Origin: [Pasteurella] mairii
Lineage (GTDB): Bacteria > Pseudomonadota > Gammaproteobacteria > Enterobacterales > Pasteurellaceae
DNA: 64,000 nucleotides
Assembly (NCBI GenBank): GCA_900454475.1
Contig: UGSS01000002.1
Location: forward strand, 1,197,605-1,261,604
Reading direction: 5' to 3'
A program made the position numbers and the translations under genes. Under the pieces are notes generated by a model that had not been told where the DNA came from, searched no databases, and saw only the letters and a program-made list of their open reading frames with translations. Below are positions 29,883 to 36,917 of the stretch, piece after piece (within the stretch, counting starts at the first letter, position 1; every line of letters begins with the position of its first letter).

Positions 29883-30039
29883 TTTCGCCCAACCCTAAGC
29901 GGTGACGTAAATTTTCCATGACTTGCTCATGACTGATGGTTTCCACTAATCCATGTTCCAGTTTGTATAACAGCGCTTGCTCATCTTTGGTATAAAACGC
30001 TTCTGTTGCCTTTTGTGGTTGCGGTAATGTCATTTCCAT
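29872..30039 (-). CDS. Antitoxin partner of the RelE/ParE toxin, 55 residues
   Basis: My reverse-strand translation from ATG 30039 gives MEMTLPQPQKATEAFYTKDE, then QALLYKLEHGLVETISHEQV, ending LGLGENEI. An AGGAGG site precedes it by a few bases and its stop overlaps the toxin ATG. Size, order (antitoxin first) and overlap are typical of type II antitoxins. The C-terminal half may be the toxin-wrapping segment; no DNA-binding fold is obvious, so autoregulation is uncertain. Confidence 0.75.
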   Translation of the reverse strand: MEMTLPQPQKATEAFYTKDEQALLYKLEHGLVETISHEQVMENLRHRLGLGENEI

Positions 30040-30116
30040 TTTGCCTCCTTCTTTGCTTGCGTAGTTAAGGGGCGATTTCTCGCCCGCTTTTATTATCGGT
30101 TTTCCCTAAGTAAAAA

Positions 30117-30665
30117 TCAACGTTCAATTTTAATCGCTAAGTGTCTCTGCAATAATTTGGTGAGAATTTGCATATCGGCGATATGCATCGACTGTGAGGC
30201 ACCGCAATGGGGGTATAGTGTAGTGATCGATGTCCAAACCTCTGTGATAAAATAATGCACGTAATTTAACAAGGCGATAAGCTGGGATTGTTGCGTACTG
30301 TCTAAGGTCAAGGGCAGACGTTCTGTGAGTATCGCCTCTGGCGTCGGTTGCTTAGCGCGTCTTTCAAGCTCAATAAAATAACGGCGGATTTGTCTGCCTT
30401 TTTCGTTGCGTTCAACCATGCCTAATTCTTTGCCCATATCAAGGGTAATATGATATTCCTTACGCGGTCTTCCGTGGGTATGTTGATAAACAATGATGTA
30501 GTCTTGGTCTTCGATAAATCCGTAGTCGTTGATACGGTCTGTGATCCAATTTCCAAACTGGGTTTTACTTTCTAAATAGGCATGTAACTCTCGAGCATTA
30601 CAAACTTTAACATTTTGATTTGCAAAATGACTGTGGAAAACAGTAATTGGAGTTGAATTTGTCAT
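30117..30665 (-). CDS. Phage AntA/AntB-type antirepressor
   Basis: 182 residues from ATG 30665 ([20 protein letters not shown]), after AAAGGACA. The block [38 protein letters not shown] and [20 protein letters not shown] is the AntA/AntB domain of antirepressors that inactivate phage repressors. The C-terminal part (about 125-182) is unrelated and may be a partner-binding domain. It follows the Icd/Ash-like leader on the same strand. Confidence 0.85.
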   Translation of the reverse strand: MTNSTPITVFHSHFANQNVKVCNARELHAYLESKTQFGNWITDRINDYGFIEDQDYIIVYQHTHGRPRKEYHITLDMGKELGMVERNEKGRQIRRYFIELERRAKQPTPEAILTERLPLTLDSTQQSQLIALLNYVHYFITEVWTSITTLYPHCGASQSMHIADMQILTKLLQRHLAIKIER

Positions 30666-30666
30666 T

Positions 30667-30936
30667 TTAATTGTCCTTTGAGATAAGCTTACTTTTAAAC
30701 TCACCACCGCAGAGACCAATCATTGGTGGCGAACTGAACAGAATTGGTCTTACCGCTCTCAAAGGTAACGGCGTCCTTATCGGACTTCCATTCAGCCCAC
30801 CATTGGACTTTTTAAGAAATTTCTTAAAAAGGTTGATGCTTTTTAAGCTGTAAAAAAAGACGCTTAGGCGCCTTGCCTTTGAGAGAGTTCGGGAGACCAA
30901 TCCCGACAACCAAAAGTGCGGTTGCTTTTTTAGCAT
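30667..30936 (-). CDS. Ash/Icd-like leader region of prophage, doubtful CDS
   Basis: The 89-residue reading ([20 protein letters not shown], then ARRLSVFF) resembles the segments annotated as Ash or host-cell-division-inhibitor Icd-like in Pasteurellaceae and P4-like phages. In the -1 frame the same DNA encodes [20 protein letters not shown], then [15 protein letters not shown] and a stop, also a familiar string in such prophages. Which frame is used, or whether the DNA acts as a regulatory RNA, cannot be told. It holds a 22-bp palindrome and one uptake signal (30914-30922). Confidence 0.4.
   Translation of the reverse strand: MLKKQPHFWLSGLVSRTLSKARRLSVFFYSLKSINLFKKFLKKSNGGLNGSPIRTPLPLRAVRPILFSSPPMIGLCGGEFKSKLISKDN
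30809..30830. repeat. Perfect 22-bp palindrome
   Basis: TTTTTAAGAAA followed directly by its exact complement TTTCTTAAAAA, with no spacer, inside the Ash/Icd-like region. In RNA it would form a stem; in DNA it could be an operator. Confidence 0.7.
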
Positions 30937-31048
30937 AGATAATCACGAGCATTTTGTCAACTCCTTGGACTTGGTTTTGTCAATCGGGGGATTTTCCTTT
31001 GGTAGGGACGGTAAATCATACCCGCCCCGCTTTCTTACGGGAATATGG

Positions 31049-31177
31049 CTAAATGGCTGATAAATTTTCATCATTTCCCCAACAATGCCATTTATCTTTT
31101 GTGGTGCGCGCAAATAATTCAATTCTTGGCAAATCCCCCATTAATTGCACGATCTTATCGCGCACAATAAACGACAT
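31049..31177 (-). pseudogene. C-terminal fragment of a phage MT-A70-type adenine methyltransferase
   Basis: The reverse-strand frame FIVRDKIVQLMGDLPRIELF, then ARTTKDKWHCWGNDENLSAI and stop, matches the end of MT-A70-like phage methylases (LMGDLPRIELFAR, W-x-x-WGN). The catalytic part (DPPW motif) is absent upstream, where the unrelated 46-residue ORF begins. A decayed remnant at a recombination joint. Confidence 0.65.
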
Positions 31178-31295
31178 TTTCAATAAACCCGTTATCATGA
31201 ATACACAGCTGCAACTCTTCTTCACTTTCTTGAACGATTTCCACCCTTTTATTTTGTAAAAAATCCAATCTTTCTTTATCGGTAATTTCTTTCAT
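31155..31295 (-). CDS. Small phage protein, 46 residues
   Basis: ATG 31295 is preceded by AAGGAG. The product begins MKEITDKERLDFLQNKRVEI, is acidic in the middle (QESEEELQL) and ends VVYCAR. Its 3' end overlaps the methylase fragment in another frame. A truncated second copy begins at 40262 on the minus strand and breaks off at the edge of the duplicated segment. Function unknown; it is the third gene in a short minus-strand row. Confidence 0.5.
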   Translation of the reverse strand: MKEITDKERLDFLQNKRVEIVQESEEELQLCIHDNGFIENVVYCAR

Positions 31296-31307
31296 GATTT
31301 TTTCTCC

Positions 31308-31538
31308 TTATCCCCACATACCTATAATAGAACTTTCATCATATAGACGATCATTCCCCTCACTATCCCATTCACAGATATAAAATTCTTCATCCACCGA
31401 AATACCATAACCCACGAATTCTGTTTGTGTATTTTTGCTACAAATATCCGGCACTAAAAATTTCACATAGCCTTTATCACCATTTTTTAGTAAAACTGGC
31501 TCACCTTTTAGCGCCTCTTCAAGATTAAATGACTTCAT
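31308..31538 (-). CDS. Conserved phage hypothetical protein, copy A
   Basis: 76 residues from ATG 31538: MKSFNLEEALKGEPVLLKNG, DKGYVKFLVPDICSKN, then GYGISVDEEFYICEWDSEG. This type of small acidic protein, opening with a 'NLEEALKGEPV-LLKNGDKG' pattern, recurs in Pasteurellaceae prophages; function unknown. An almost identical copy is at 40274-40504. I prefer ATG 31538 over the longer frame from 31571 because the second copy starts at the same methionine behind GGAG. Confidence 0.7.
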   Translation of the reverse strand: MKSFNLEEALKGEPVLLKNGDKGYVKFLVPDICSKNTQTEFVGYGISVDEEFYICEWDSEGNDRLYDESSIIGMWG

Positions 31539-31552
31539 GATTTTTCTCCTTA

Positions 31553-32053
31553 TTATTTCCAAAGTTCCCATAATTTCGACACGACATCATCCTCGGCACG
31601 CTCGATAAACGGTACCGGATTATTGTTTTTTGAAAGAATGACTTCATTATTGATAATTTCTAACGATTGTTTATGGTTTAATATCACCTTTTTACCTATT
31701 AACAATCGTTTTATATAGACTTCATGCAAAGGCAAACAAATAGGCTTTAACACCTCCTGAATTTTGTCACGTAACCTTTTTTCATTTTCAAGGTTACAGT
31801 TACTGACACAAGTCCTAGGCGGGCGTTGCCCGCTGTTTAGTGCCTCACTGCGTGAGGCTTGTTCATGACGATTAGGCTCACCGCGTTTAATACACCATTT
31901 TTTAAGACGCGTTAAAATTGGTGCATCTAAACTAAATTTATTTTCTATTCCCTTAACAATCTTTCTTGTCTGCGCATAGCTATTTGGCTCGCTCATTTCA
32001 TAATAAAGGCAAAGTGGAACGCATTTTTTTTCACTTAAAAAACCTTGCTCCAC
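31553..32053 (-). CDS. Conserved phage hypothetical protein, copy A
   Basis: 166 residues from GTG 32053; the frame is open slightly further upstream (YAAFVNALVEQGFLS) to a stop at the ninG joint, so the native N-terminus may have been cut. Features: basic middle (ILTRLKKWCIKRGE), a cysteine pair in RTCVSNCNLENEKRLRDK, and an acidic C-terminus (PFIERAEDDVVSKLWELWK). The DNA encoding ASRSEALNS is a GCCTCAC/GTGAGGC hairpin. A frameshifted copy lies at 40520-40987. Unknown function. Confidence 0.6.
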   Translation of the reverse strand: MEQGFLSEKKCVPLCLYYEMSEPNSYAQTRKIVKGIENKFSLDAPILTRLKKWCIKRGEPNRHEQASRSEALNSGQRPPRTCVSNCNLENEKRLRDKIQEVLKPICLPLHEVYIKRLLIGKKVILNHKQSLEIINNEVILSKNNNPVPFIERAEDDVVSKLWELWK

Positions 32054-32061
32054 TAAAGCGT

Positions 32062-32322
32062 TTACAAATGCCGCATACCCTCATCTCGTAACCGAATATA
32101 TTTATTCACCGCCGCTTGCGCCTCTTGGGTTAAAGCATTTAGCGTTTTATTTTCCTCCCTAAATGCTTTCTTACGCTTATTATTTGCTTTTTGCTCTGCT
32201 TCCGCCTTACTCTGCTTGGCGAAGATCAAGGCGCAGTCCATAGAACAACACTTCTGCAAACTGTTTCTAGGCGTAAACGCATTTTCGCAAATCTTACATT
32301 TTTTTGACCGCACTTTATTCAT
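32062..32322 (-). CDS. NinG recombination protein, C-terminally truncated
   Basis: Lambda NinG (Rap) binds and cuts recombination intermediates. The N-terminal zinc-finger (KKCKICENAF, then QKCCSMDCALIFAKQ) and helical block LTQEAQAAVNKYIRLRDEG match the family, but the protein stops four residues after the conserved RLRDEG, where NinG normally continues for another 80-100 residues with further cysteines and histidines. The break coincides with the right edge of repeat copy A. ATG 32322 is chosen; a GTG at 32343 is in frame. An uptake signal lies in the first codons (32307-32315). Probably non-functional. Confidence 0.8.
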   Translation of the reverse strand: MNKVRSKKCKICENAFTPRNSLQKCCSMDCALIFAKQSKAEAEQKANNKRKKAFREENKTLNALTQEAQAAVNKYIRLRDEGMRHL

Positions 32323-32350
32323 TTTAATACCCACAATAACCACAAAATAC

Positions 32351-32384
32351 TAGACTTATTTTCTTTTTAGGGTTATAATAACCC
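32351..32384 (+). promoter_or_regulatory. hicAB promoter and operator
   Basis: TAGACT (32351-32356), 17 bp, TATAAT (32374-32379). The -10 lies inside a perfect palindrome GGGTTAT-A-ATAACCC (32370-32384), a likely HicB operator for autoregulation. Confidence 0.6.
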
Positions 32385-32410
32385 CATATTTAAACAACAA
32401 TGGAGAAAAC

Positions 32411-32593
32411 GTGGATAGTGATACTATGATAAAACTTCTCAAAAAGAACGGATGGGAACTTGATAGCATAACGGGTAGCCACCACCACTTTGAGAAGAAA
32501 AACCAAAAAGGAGCGGGTAAAGTTACCGTCCCTCACCCGAGAAAAGATTTAGGCTTTCTCGAGAAAAAAATTAAAAAACAAGCGGGACTATAA
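32411..32593 (+). CDS. hicA: HicA family mRNA interferase toxin
   Basis: 60-residue double-stranded-RNA-binding-fold toxin that cleaves mRNA and tmRNA. MIKLLKKNGWELDSITGSHH is diagnostic, with the catalytic histidine in GSHHHF (residues 22-27). Start is GTG 32411 behind GGAG; ATG 32426 is a shorter option. It lies in plus orientation between minus-strand ninG and ninB with its own promoter and terminator, an inserted accessory cassette. Confidence 0.93.
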   Translation: MDSDTMIKLLKKNGWELDSITGSHHHFEKKNQKGAGKVTVPHPRKDLGFLEKKIKKQAGL

Positions 32594-32629
32594 GTCCCCT
32601 TATCCACGTTTACTCAACAAGGAGCATTT

Positions 32630-33037
32630 ATGTTATATCCAATCATTCTTGAACAAGTTTCAGACGGTTATGTTGTCGCTGTACCTGATATTGACGGTTG
32701 CTACTCTGCTGGTGATACCCTACAAGAAGCCTACAACAACGTAAAACAAGCCATTGAAAGCCATCTGGAGCTTGTCGTAAAAGACGGTGGCGAAATTCCA
32801 CAACCGACTTCAATCGAAAATCACCGTAACGATCCGGATTTAGCCGAACACCACGTTTTCTTTGGTGTAGTTGATATTGATTTATCTCACCTCATGGGAA
32901 AAACTGAAAAAATCAATGTCACCTTACCAAGTCATCTCATCAAGCGCATTGATGCTTATGTTAGCCAACATGTTGAATATAAAAGTCGTAGTGGTTTTTT
33001 AGCAAAAGTCGCTGCCGACCGCATTTTTTCCGTATAA
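32630..33037 (+). CDS. hicB: HicB family antitoxin
   Basis: 135 residues. The N-terminal half has the HicB fold (YPIILEQVSDGYVVAVPDID, CYSAGDTLQEAYNNVKQAI), and residues about 92-130 form a ribbon-helix-helix DNA-binding domain (KINVTLPSHLIKRIDAYV). It follows hicA by 36 bp, the usual toxin-first order, with AAGGAG before the ATG. The complex probably binds the palindrome at 32370. Confidence 0.93.
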   Translation: MLYPIILEQVSDGYVVAVPDIDGCYSAGDTLQEAYNNVKQAIESHLELVVKDGGEIPQPTSIENHRNDPDLAEHHVFFGVVDIDLSHLMGKTEKINVTLPSHLIKRIDAYVSQHVEYKSRSGFLAKVAADRIFSV

Positions 33038-33061
33038 TTACCAACGCGCTTACCAGCCTCG

Positions 33062-33082
33062 CCCTATGCTTATAGCGTAGGG
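33062..33082. terminator. Hairpin between hicB and ninB
   Basis: CCCTATGC (33062-33069) pairs with GCGTAGGG (33075-33082) apart from one mismatch, over a 5-base loop, between two convergent genes. No long T-run. Confidence 0.5.
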
Positions 33083-33084
33083 TC

Positions 33085-33510
33085 TCATCCTCCCCAAAAT
33101 CCCCATTTATCGTTTAAAACCACACCATTCAAATCACAGTATGCCTGTACATATTCGATAAGGCTTGCCAACCGCTTCACGCTCATTTGCACAGTACTTT
33201 CACGCAAATTAATCACCTCGCCCTCCAGCCCAATTGCCATTTCCGCCTGACCACCCTTGGCGATTTTATGGGCAGAAACAAAAATCATCTTCCAGGTTTC
33301 CACATCCCGTTTTTTACCCTGAAATTCGCACTGTTTCGCAATATCACTTAACATCGCGTGTAACTTCGCGTTTTGCTCAAGGCTGCGTGTCATTGGCTTA
33401 ATACTCACCACCAGCGGTTTTTTCTCATCAATTGGCAAAGTACGAATAAACTCCATTGAATTTAACCGCACTTGTTCGCCGCGCAAGAAAAACTGTTGTT
33501 TAATTTCCAT
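33085..33510 (-). CDS. NinB family recombination protein
   Basis: Lambda NinB (Orf) is a recombination mediator that helps RecA-type exchange on SSB-coated DNA. 141 residues from ATG 33510. SIKPMTRSLEQNAKLHAMLS, DIAKQCEFQGKKRDVETWK and RESTVQMSVKRLASLIEYVQ are the family blocks. It overlaps the methylase gene by 11 bases. An uptake signal is present at 33465-33473. Confidence 0.9.
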   Translation of the reverse strand: MEIKQQFFLRGEQVRLNSMEFIRTLPIDEKKPLVVSIKPMTRSLEQNAKLHAMLSDIAKQCEFQGKKRDVETWKMIFVSAHKIAKGGQAEMAIGLEGEVINLRESTVQMSVKRLASLIEYVQAYCDLNGVVLNDKWGFWGG

Positions 33511-34045
33511 ACCCACCCACCTTCTTCACAAAATCCAAACTCACCGAACGCTGTACAAAATCTTCTATCGTTGGATCGAACACCACGACCATTTGACCTT
33601 TGCTATTGCCCTTGACTTCTTCGCCTGTAACCGGATGAATAAAGGCAATGCGTCCTCCAGTAATATCAATCACTTCGTTTGCCACGTTGTGAATATGGTT
33701 TTGATACCATTGTGTAGATTTGTCGTTGTTAAGTAGCATAACAACCGTATGCCCCGCATCACGTAAGCGTTTAGCTTGTTTGACGAACGGTGTAACATCT
33801 GAATATGGCGGATTGGCGAAAATGCGAAAAGATTTTATCTGCCAATGTTCGCTAAGTTGTTCGCTAATATTTTCTGCTAAAAAATCTTCTGCAAACTCAC
33901 TGTCTTTGCCAATCCAGCGGTCACAAAGTGTATTGGATTTATTAGCGCAACCATCAAAATGAAACCACGCAAAACGGTTCTCTAACCAACGGAAAAAATA
34001 TTTCGGCGTTTGCCATGTATCTTTGTCAAATTTTTGCTCTGTCAT
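33500..34045 (-). CDS. Phage N6-adenine DNA methyltransferase (Dam-like)
   Basis: 181 residues. The N-terminal block DKDTWQTPKYFFRWLENRFA and the catalytic IFANPPYSDVTPFVKQA (NPPY) identify the phage Dam-like family, which methylates adenine in short sites and may protect phage DNA. TGGRIAFIHPVTGEEVKGNS matches the C-terminal block. It overlaps the loader gene by 4 bases upstream and ninB downstream, in the lambda-like early operon. Confidence 0.92.
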   Translation of the reverse strand: MTEQKFDKDTWQTPKYFFRWLENRFAWFHFDGCANKSNTLCDRWIGKDSEFAEDFLAENISEQLSEHWQIKSFRIFANPPYSDVTPFVKQAKRLRDAGHTVVMLLNNDKSTQWYQNHIHNVANEVIDITGGRIAFIHPVTGEEVKGNSKGQMVVVFDPTIEDFVQRSVSLDFVKKVGGYGN

Positions 34046-34887
34046 TTTCTAAAACTCTCCCAATTAAAATTAACCACAGCACCCTGCCCCTCTTTCATTC
34101 GGTCTATAATCCTTTCACCTACATATTGACTTAATTCCTCTTGAGATAAATTACTAATCAAAATGGTGGGCTTCATGTCTTCGTATCGATTATTGATGAT
34201 TTCAAATAGAATGATTTTTTCTGCATCGGAGCCGAACTGAACACCGATTTCATCAATGATTAATAAATCCTTTTGGCAATAAACTTGAATAACTTCATCT
34301 TCTGTCATCTCCGCGTTTTTATCCCAAGTGGATTTGACTTTTCGAATAACTCTCATGGCTGTGGTGAGAAGAACATCGGATTGATGATTTTCAATCACGC
34401 TATTAGCAATCGCACATGCTAAATGATTTTTGCCGGTTCCAGGTTTCCCACAGAAAACCAATCCTCCACCTTGAGCAAAACGTTCTTCCCATTTTTCGGC
34501 ATAGCGTTGACAAACGGTTTTAGCGAATTTATTTTTCGCGTTCTCTTGGTAATTCTCAAATCTTGCTTGAGCAAATCTCAACGGGATATTTGATTGGTCT
34601 TTTAGCAACTGAATACGCTTTTGTCGCTGTTCTTCATCAAACTTCTCAAGTTCCAATTCAAATTTTTTTATTTCTTCGCGTAAACAATTAGGACAACGAG
34701 TGCTGAATTTTTTATTTAACAATGGGATTATTCTCGACCACTGAGTAAACTCGCCATGCTTCTCACAAATGGCATTTTCACAATCAGGTTCGGACAAGTT
34801 ATCCACCAAAGGCAATCCATTGAGGGCATTTGATAGTTCGATTTTCAAGTTATTCAGCGCTGAAATTAAATCTGATTTTGTTTTCAT
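34042..34887 (-). CDS. DnaC-like helicase loader (phage P-analogue)
   Basis: A AAA+ ATPase that would load the host DnaB helicase onto the phage origin. Cysteine pairs in an N-terminal segment (CENAICEKHGEF, RCPNCLREEI) suggest zinc binding, followed by Walker A FCGKPGTGKNHLACAIAN and Walker B DLLIIDEIGVQFGS. 281 residues from ATG 34887, which overlaps the O-gene stop as ATGA; the frame upstream of this is inside the O gene. The position directly after O equals lambda P. Confidence 0.9.
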   Translation of the reverse strand: MKTKSDLISALNNLKIELSNALNGLPLVDNLSEPDCENAICEKHGEFTQWSRIIPLLNKKFSTRCPNCLREEIKKFELELEKFDEEQRQKRIQLLKDQSNIPLRFAQARFENYQENAKNKFAKTVCQRYAEKWEERFAQGGGLVFCGKPGTGKNHLACAIANSVIENHQSDVLLTTAMRVIRKVKSTWDKNAEMTEDEVIQVYCQKDLLIIDEIGVQFGSDAEKIILFEIINNRYEDMKPTILISNLSQEELSQYVGERIIDRMKEGQGAVVNFNWESFRK

Positions 34888-35678
34888 TCCACACTCTCCC
34901 TCGCCCAATCCGGTATAATCTGCTCACCGTAATCACGATCATTAAAACCACTGTGTGCGCTTGGTTTTTGTGCTTGATGTTTATTCATCGGTTGTTTTAG
35001 CTCAAATAATCCAGTCCATGTGTTACCAATCGACTGTTCCAAAATTGCGGTTGCCAGCCGTGGATCACCGCCGCTAAATCGCTCAAGATTTTTCAAACAA
35101 AGATTTATCGTCTCTTGCGTCCTGATTTCTGAATTTTTCCCCTTTGCCTTTCGCATCTTGCAATAAGCCACCCAAGAATTGCGATCGACATAATCAGGCA
35201 AATCGCAATTTTCAGGATCAATTTTTCGCGCGCGCGTATTACTAACCGCTAGGTTAGTATTTGTATTTTGTATAGTGTTTTTAATATTGTTTTTTGTGTG
35301 TGAACTTTTTTCACTAGTCACTGGTGAACTTTTTTCACTAGTGCCATGAACTTTTTTCACCGGTGAACTTTTTTCACTAGTGAACTTTTTACACAGGTTG
35401 ACAGAAAAAATCTTTACTCCTCGAGATCCAGAGGTTTGATTTAATAATCCGTAAGAAACTAACGCATTACACGCATCAATTACACTGCGGTTACTCAACC
35501 CTGTCACTTCCATTAATTGCGTCACAGAAATGGCATCAAACTCCTTATTCCAGCCTTTGGTTTTGCGAAGAATAGCCAGATAACACTTCAATTCCGCACC
35601 ATTCATTTGTGACATCAATTCATCAATCACCGCATTAGGAACTTGAAATGAATTTGGAATAAAATGATTGTCGCTCAT
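34884..35678 (-). CDS. Phage replication initiation protein O
   Basis: 264 residues. The N-terminal winged-helix (FQVPNAVIDELMSQMNGAEL, KTKGWNKEFDAISVTQLMEV, LSNRSVIDACNALVSYGLL) is the O-type origin-binding domain. The centre (about 95-130) is a low-complexity SEKSSPV repeat that encodes the iterons of the origin. The C-terminus (YCKMRKAKGKNSEIRTQETI) would bind the loader. First replication gene, overlapping the KilAC gene by 4 bases. Confidence 0.92.
   Translation of the reverse strand: MSDNHFIPNSFQVPNAVIDELMSQMNGAELKCYLAILRKTKGWNKEFDAISVTQLMEVTGLSNRSVIDACNALVSYGLLNQTSGSRGVKIFSVNLCKKFTSEKSSPVKKVHGTSEKSSPVTSEKSSHTKNNIKNTIQNTNTNLAVSNTRARKIDPENCDLPDYVDRNSWVAYCKMRKAKGKNSEIRTQETINLCLKNLERFSGGDPRLATAILEQSIGNTWTGLFELKQPMNKHQAQKPSAHSGFNDRDYGEQIIPDWARESVE
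35301..35394 (-). repeat. Iterons of the phage replication origin inside gene O
   Basis: The 14-mer TGAACTTTTTTCAC occurs at 35301, 35325, 35347 and 35364, with a one-base variant TGAACTTTTTACAC at 35381; spacings are 24, 22, 17 and 17 bp. Several are flanked by ACTAGT, making the units partly palindromic. Placement inside the O gene is the lambda ori arrangement. Confidence 0.85.
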
Positions 35679-36310
35679 AGCATTAACTCCGAAGCATAAC
35701 GTGACGCAATAAACTCAACGCCTTTGCTTGTCACGCGTGTTTGGGTGAAATTGTGACCGTGTTCTGCTGTACCCGTTTTAACCGTAAACAAACCACGTTC
35801 TTGTGATTTTTGATAAGGCAATAAATTACCCGATTGACGATACAAAAATTTATCTAACACTAAGCACTCAATCATTTTACGTTCCGGCATATTGAGAATT
35901 TTCGCGGTTTCACGAAGTGATTTCGTTGTACCAACTTCCACATAGTGATCAACAAAATCCGCCTTAGGTTTCATCTCTTGATTTTCCCATGCTAAAACCT
36001 GTTTTTGTTTCTCGCTTTCCACCAACGCCTCAAGGGCTTGAAGATAATTTTGCGGTAAAAGTGCGGTCGTTTTTTGTTGGTTTTCTAATTCTTGCCAGCG
36101 ATCAATAATTTTCTTTCTGAGTAATATGTTGTAACCAGATATAATCGTTATCGTTGCTGATTTATCCAAGTAATAAACTGGGTAGTTTTGATTATTTTGA
36201 GGATTAGTCTCATATCGACAGACAACTCCGCCAACAGGGGTGTGTCCAAAAAGTTCTACACCCTCTTTTTCGCTCCAATCAAGAGATTTAACATCAATCC
36301 CACGTTCCAT
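35675..36310 (-). CDS. Phage antirepressor KilAC-domain protein, N-terminus possibly lost
   Basis: 211 residues from ATG 36310. The N-terminal part resembles the second half of the Rha regulator domain (ETNPQNNQNYPVYYLDKSAT, ISGYNILLRKKIIDRWQELE). A coiled linker is followed by a KilAC DNA-binding domain (TTKSLRETAKILNMPERKMI, KFLYRQSGNLLPYQK). The first helix of Rha is missing and no good ribosome site precedes this ATG, so the gene may be 5' truncated; it overlaps the cII-like gene by 17 bases. An uptake signal is inside (36059-36067). Confidence 0.8.
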   Translation of the reverse strand: MERGIDVKSLDWSEKEGVELFGHTPVGGVVCRYETNPQNNQNYPVYYLDKSATITIISGYNILLRKKIIDRWQELENQQKTTALLPQNYLQALEALVESEKQKQVLAWENQEMKPKADFVDHYVEVGTTKSLRETAKILNMPERKMIECLVLDKFLYRQSGNLLPYQKSQERGLFTVKTGTAEHGHNFTQTRVTSKGVEFIASRYASELML

Positions 36311-36560
36311 TTGTAGTATTGCGCCAATATAAGCCCTTATCCACAAAAACCTGATCTTGTGGAACAACTTTCAAACCAATAGCAAATAGCAGTCGACTGA
36401 ATTTCGTGATCTTTTGATCTCCTTTCCATTTTGAGATCGCCGAACCACAAACGCCGACGATCTCGCCAATGTCGTCTAAATCATTCAGATCAATCTGTTT
36501 CAAGATTTCACTCTCGATTTCAAGGGCGGTCATTTCTTTTGCTTTTTTATTGCGTGCCAT
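36294..36560 (-). CDS. Lambda CII-like transcriptional activator
   Basis: 88 residues. EIESEILKQIDLNDLDDIGE, then IVGVCGSAISKWKGDQKITK and FSRLLFAIGLKVVPQDQVF, follow the CII pattern (HTH with a short C-terminal helix). CII activates lysogeny promoters; its place between cro and the replication genes is the lambda order. Confidence 0.85.
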   Translation of the reverse strand: MARNKKAKEMTALEIESEILKQIDLNDLDDIGEIVGVCGSAISKWKGDQKITKFSRLLFAIGLKVVPQDQVFVDKGLYWRNTTNGTWD

Positions 36561-36580
36561 TGCGCACCTCTTTGAGTAAA

Positions 36581-36787
36581 TTAATTCTCAGCAGGAAAAA
36601 CTTCATCGATTGAAACGCTCGCGCCATTTTCATTTAAGGTATCAACAATAAGTCGAGCCATTTTTACTGTTGGCGTTCTGCGTCCATTCTCATAATGAGC
36701 CAACGCTCCTTGAGTTAAATTCAATCGTGCTGAAAATTCTTGCTGAGTTAGATTTATTGATTTTCTAAATTCAGAAATTCTGTTCAT
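36581..36787 (-). CDS. Cro-like XRE-family repressor
   Basis: 68 residues from ATG 36787 (MNRISEFRKSINLTQQEFSA) behind GGAG. The HTH (RLNLTQGALAHYENGRRTPT, VKMARLIVDTLNEN) is XRE type, and the tail (VSIDEVFPAEN) is as in Pasteurellaceae Cro-like proteins. It is divergent from the cI-like gene across a three-operator region. A frame up to 36838 exists but runs through an operator. Confidence 0.88.
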   Translation of the reverse strand: MNRISEFRKSINLTQQEFSARLNLTQGALAHYENGRRTPTVKMARLIVDTLNENGASVSIDEVFPAEN

Positions 36788-36818
36788 TTTTTTAACTCCA
36801 AAAAATACACCATAATAA

Positions 36819-36886
36819 TACAATATGTAATTCATCAAGTAAATATTTTATACATTAAGTATTTTGATTTTTTAATACAATCCGTA
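36819..36886. promoter_or_regulatory. OR-like operator cluster between cro and cI
   Basis: Three copies of TACA-N4-GTA: TACAATATGTA (36819), TACATTAAGTA (36851) and TACAATCCGTA (36876), spaced 32 and 25 bp, between the divergent cro and cI genes. A second cluster with the same motif and almost the same spacing lies at 39502-39567. Confidence 0.7.
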
Positions 36887-36917
36887 ATAATTTATGAAAA
36901 AATAAGGTAGGTGAAGT

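Larger units (their letters stand above)
31239..32079. repeat. 841-bp direct repeat, copy A
   Basis: Nearly identical to 40205-41045 in the same orientation; both start at TTCCACCCTTTTATTTTG and end just after the CAAATGCC sequence. Scattered substitutions and compensating one-base indels (for example an 8-T versus 7-T run) separate the copies. It carries three small minus-strand genes. Its right edge interrupts ninG. Confidence 0.85.

Noticed and set aside
30117-30719. Longer antirepressor start at 30719
   Set aside because: The extra residues overlap the Ash/Icd-like region, whereas ATG 30665 has a ribosome site and the usual MTN-type opening.
31053-31259. 68-codon plus-strand ORF
   Set aside because: It lies opposite the methylase fragment and the 46-residue gene, both of which have protein-family or ribosome-site support.
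35301-35394. Short spaced repeats as a CRISPR array
   Set aside because: Units are only 14 bp, spacers 3-10 bp, and they lie in frame inside gene O, which fits origin iterons.
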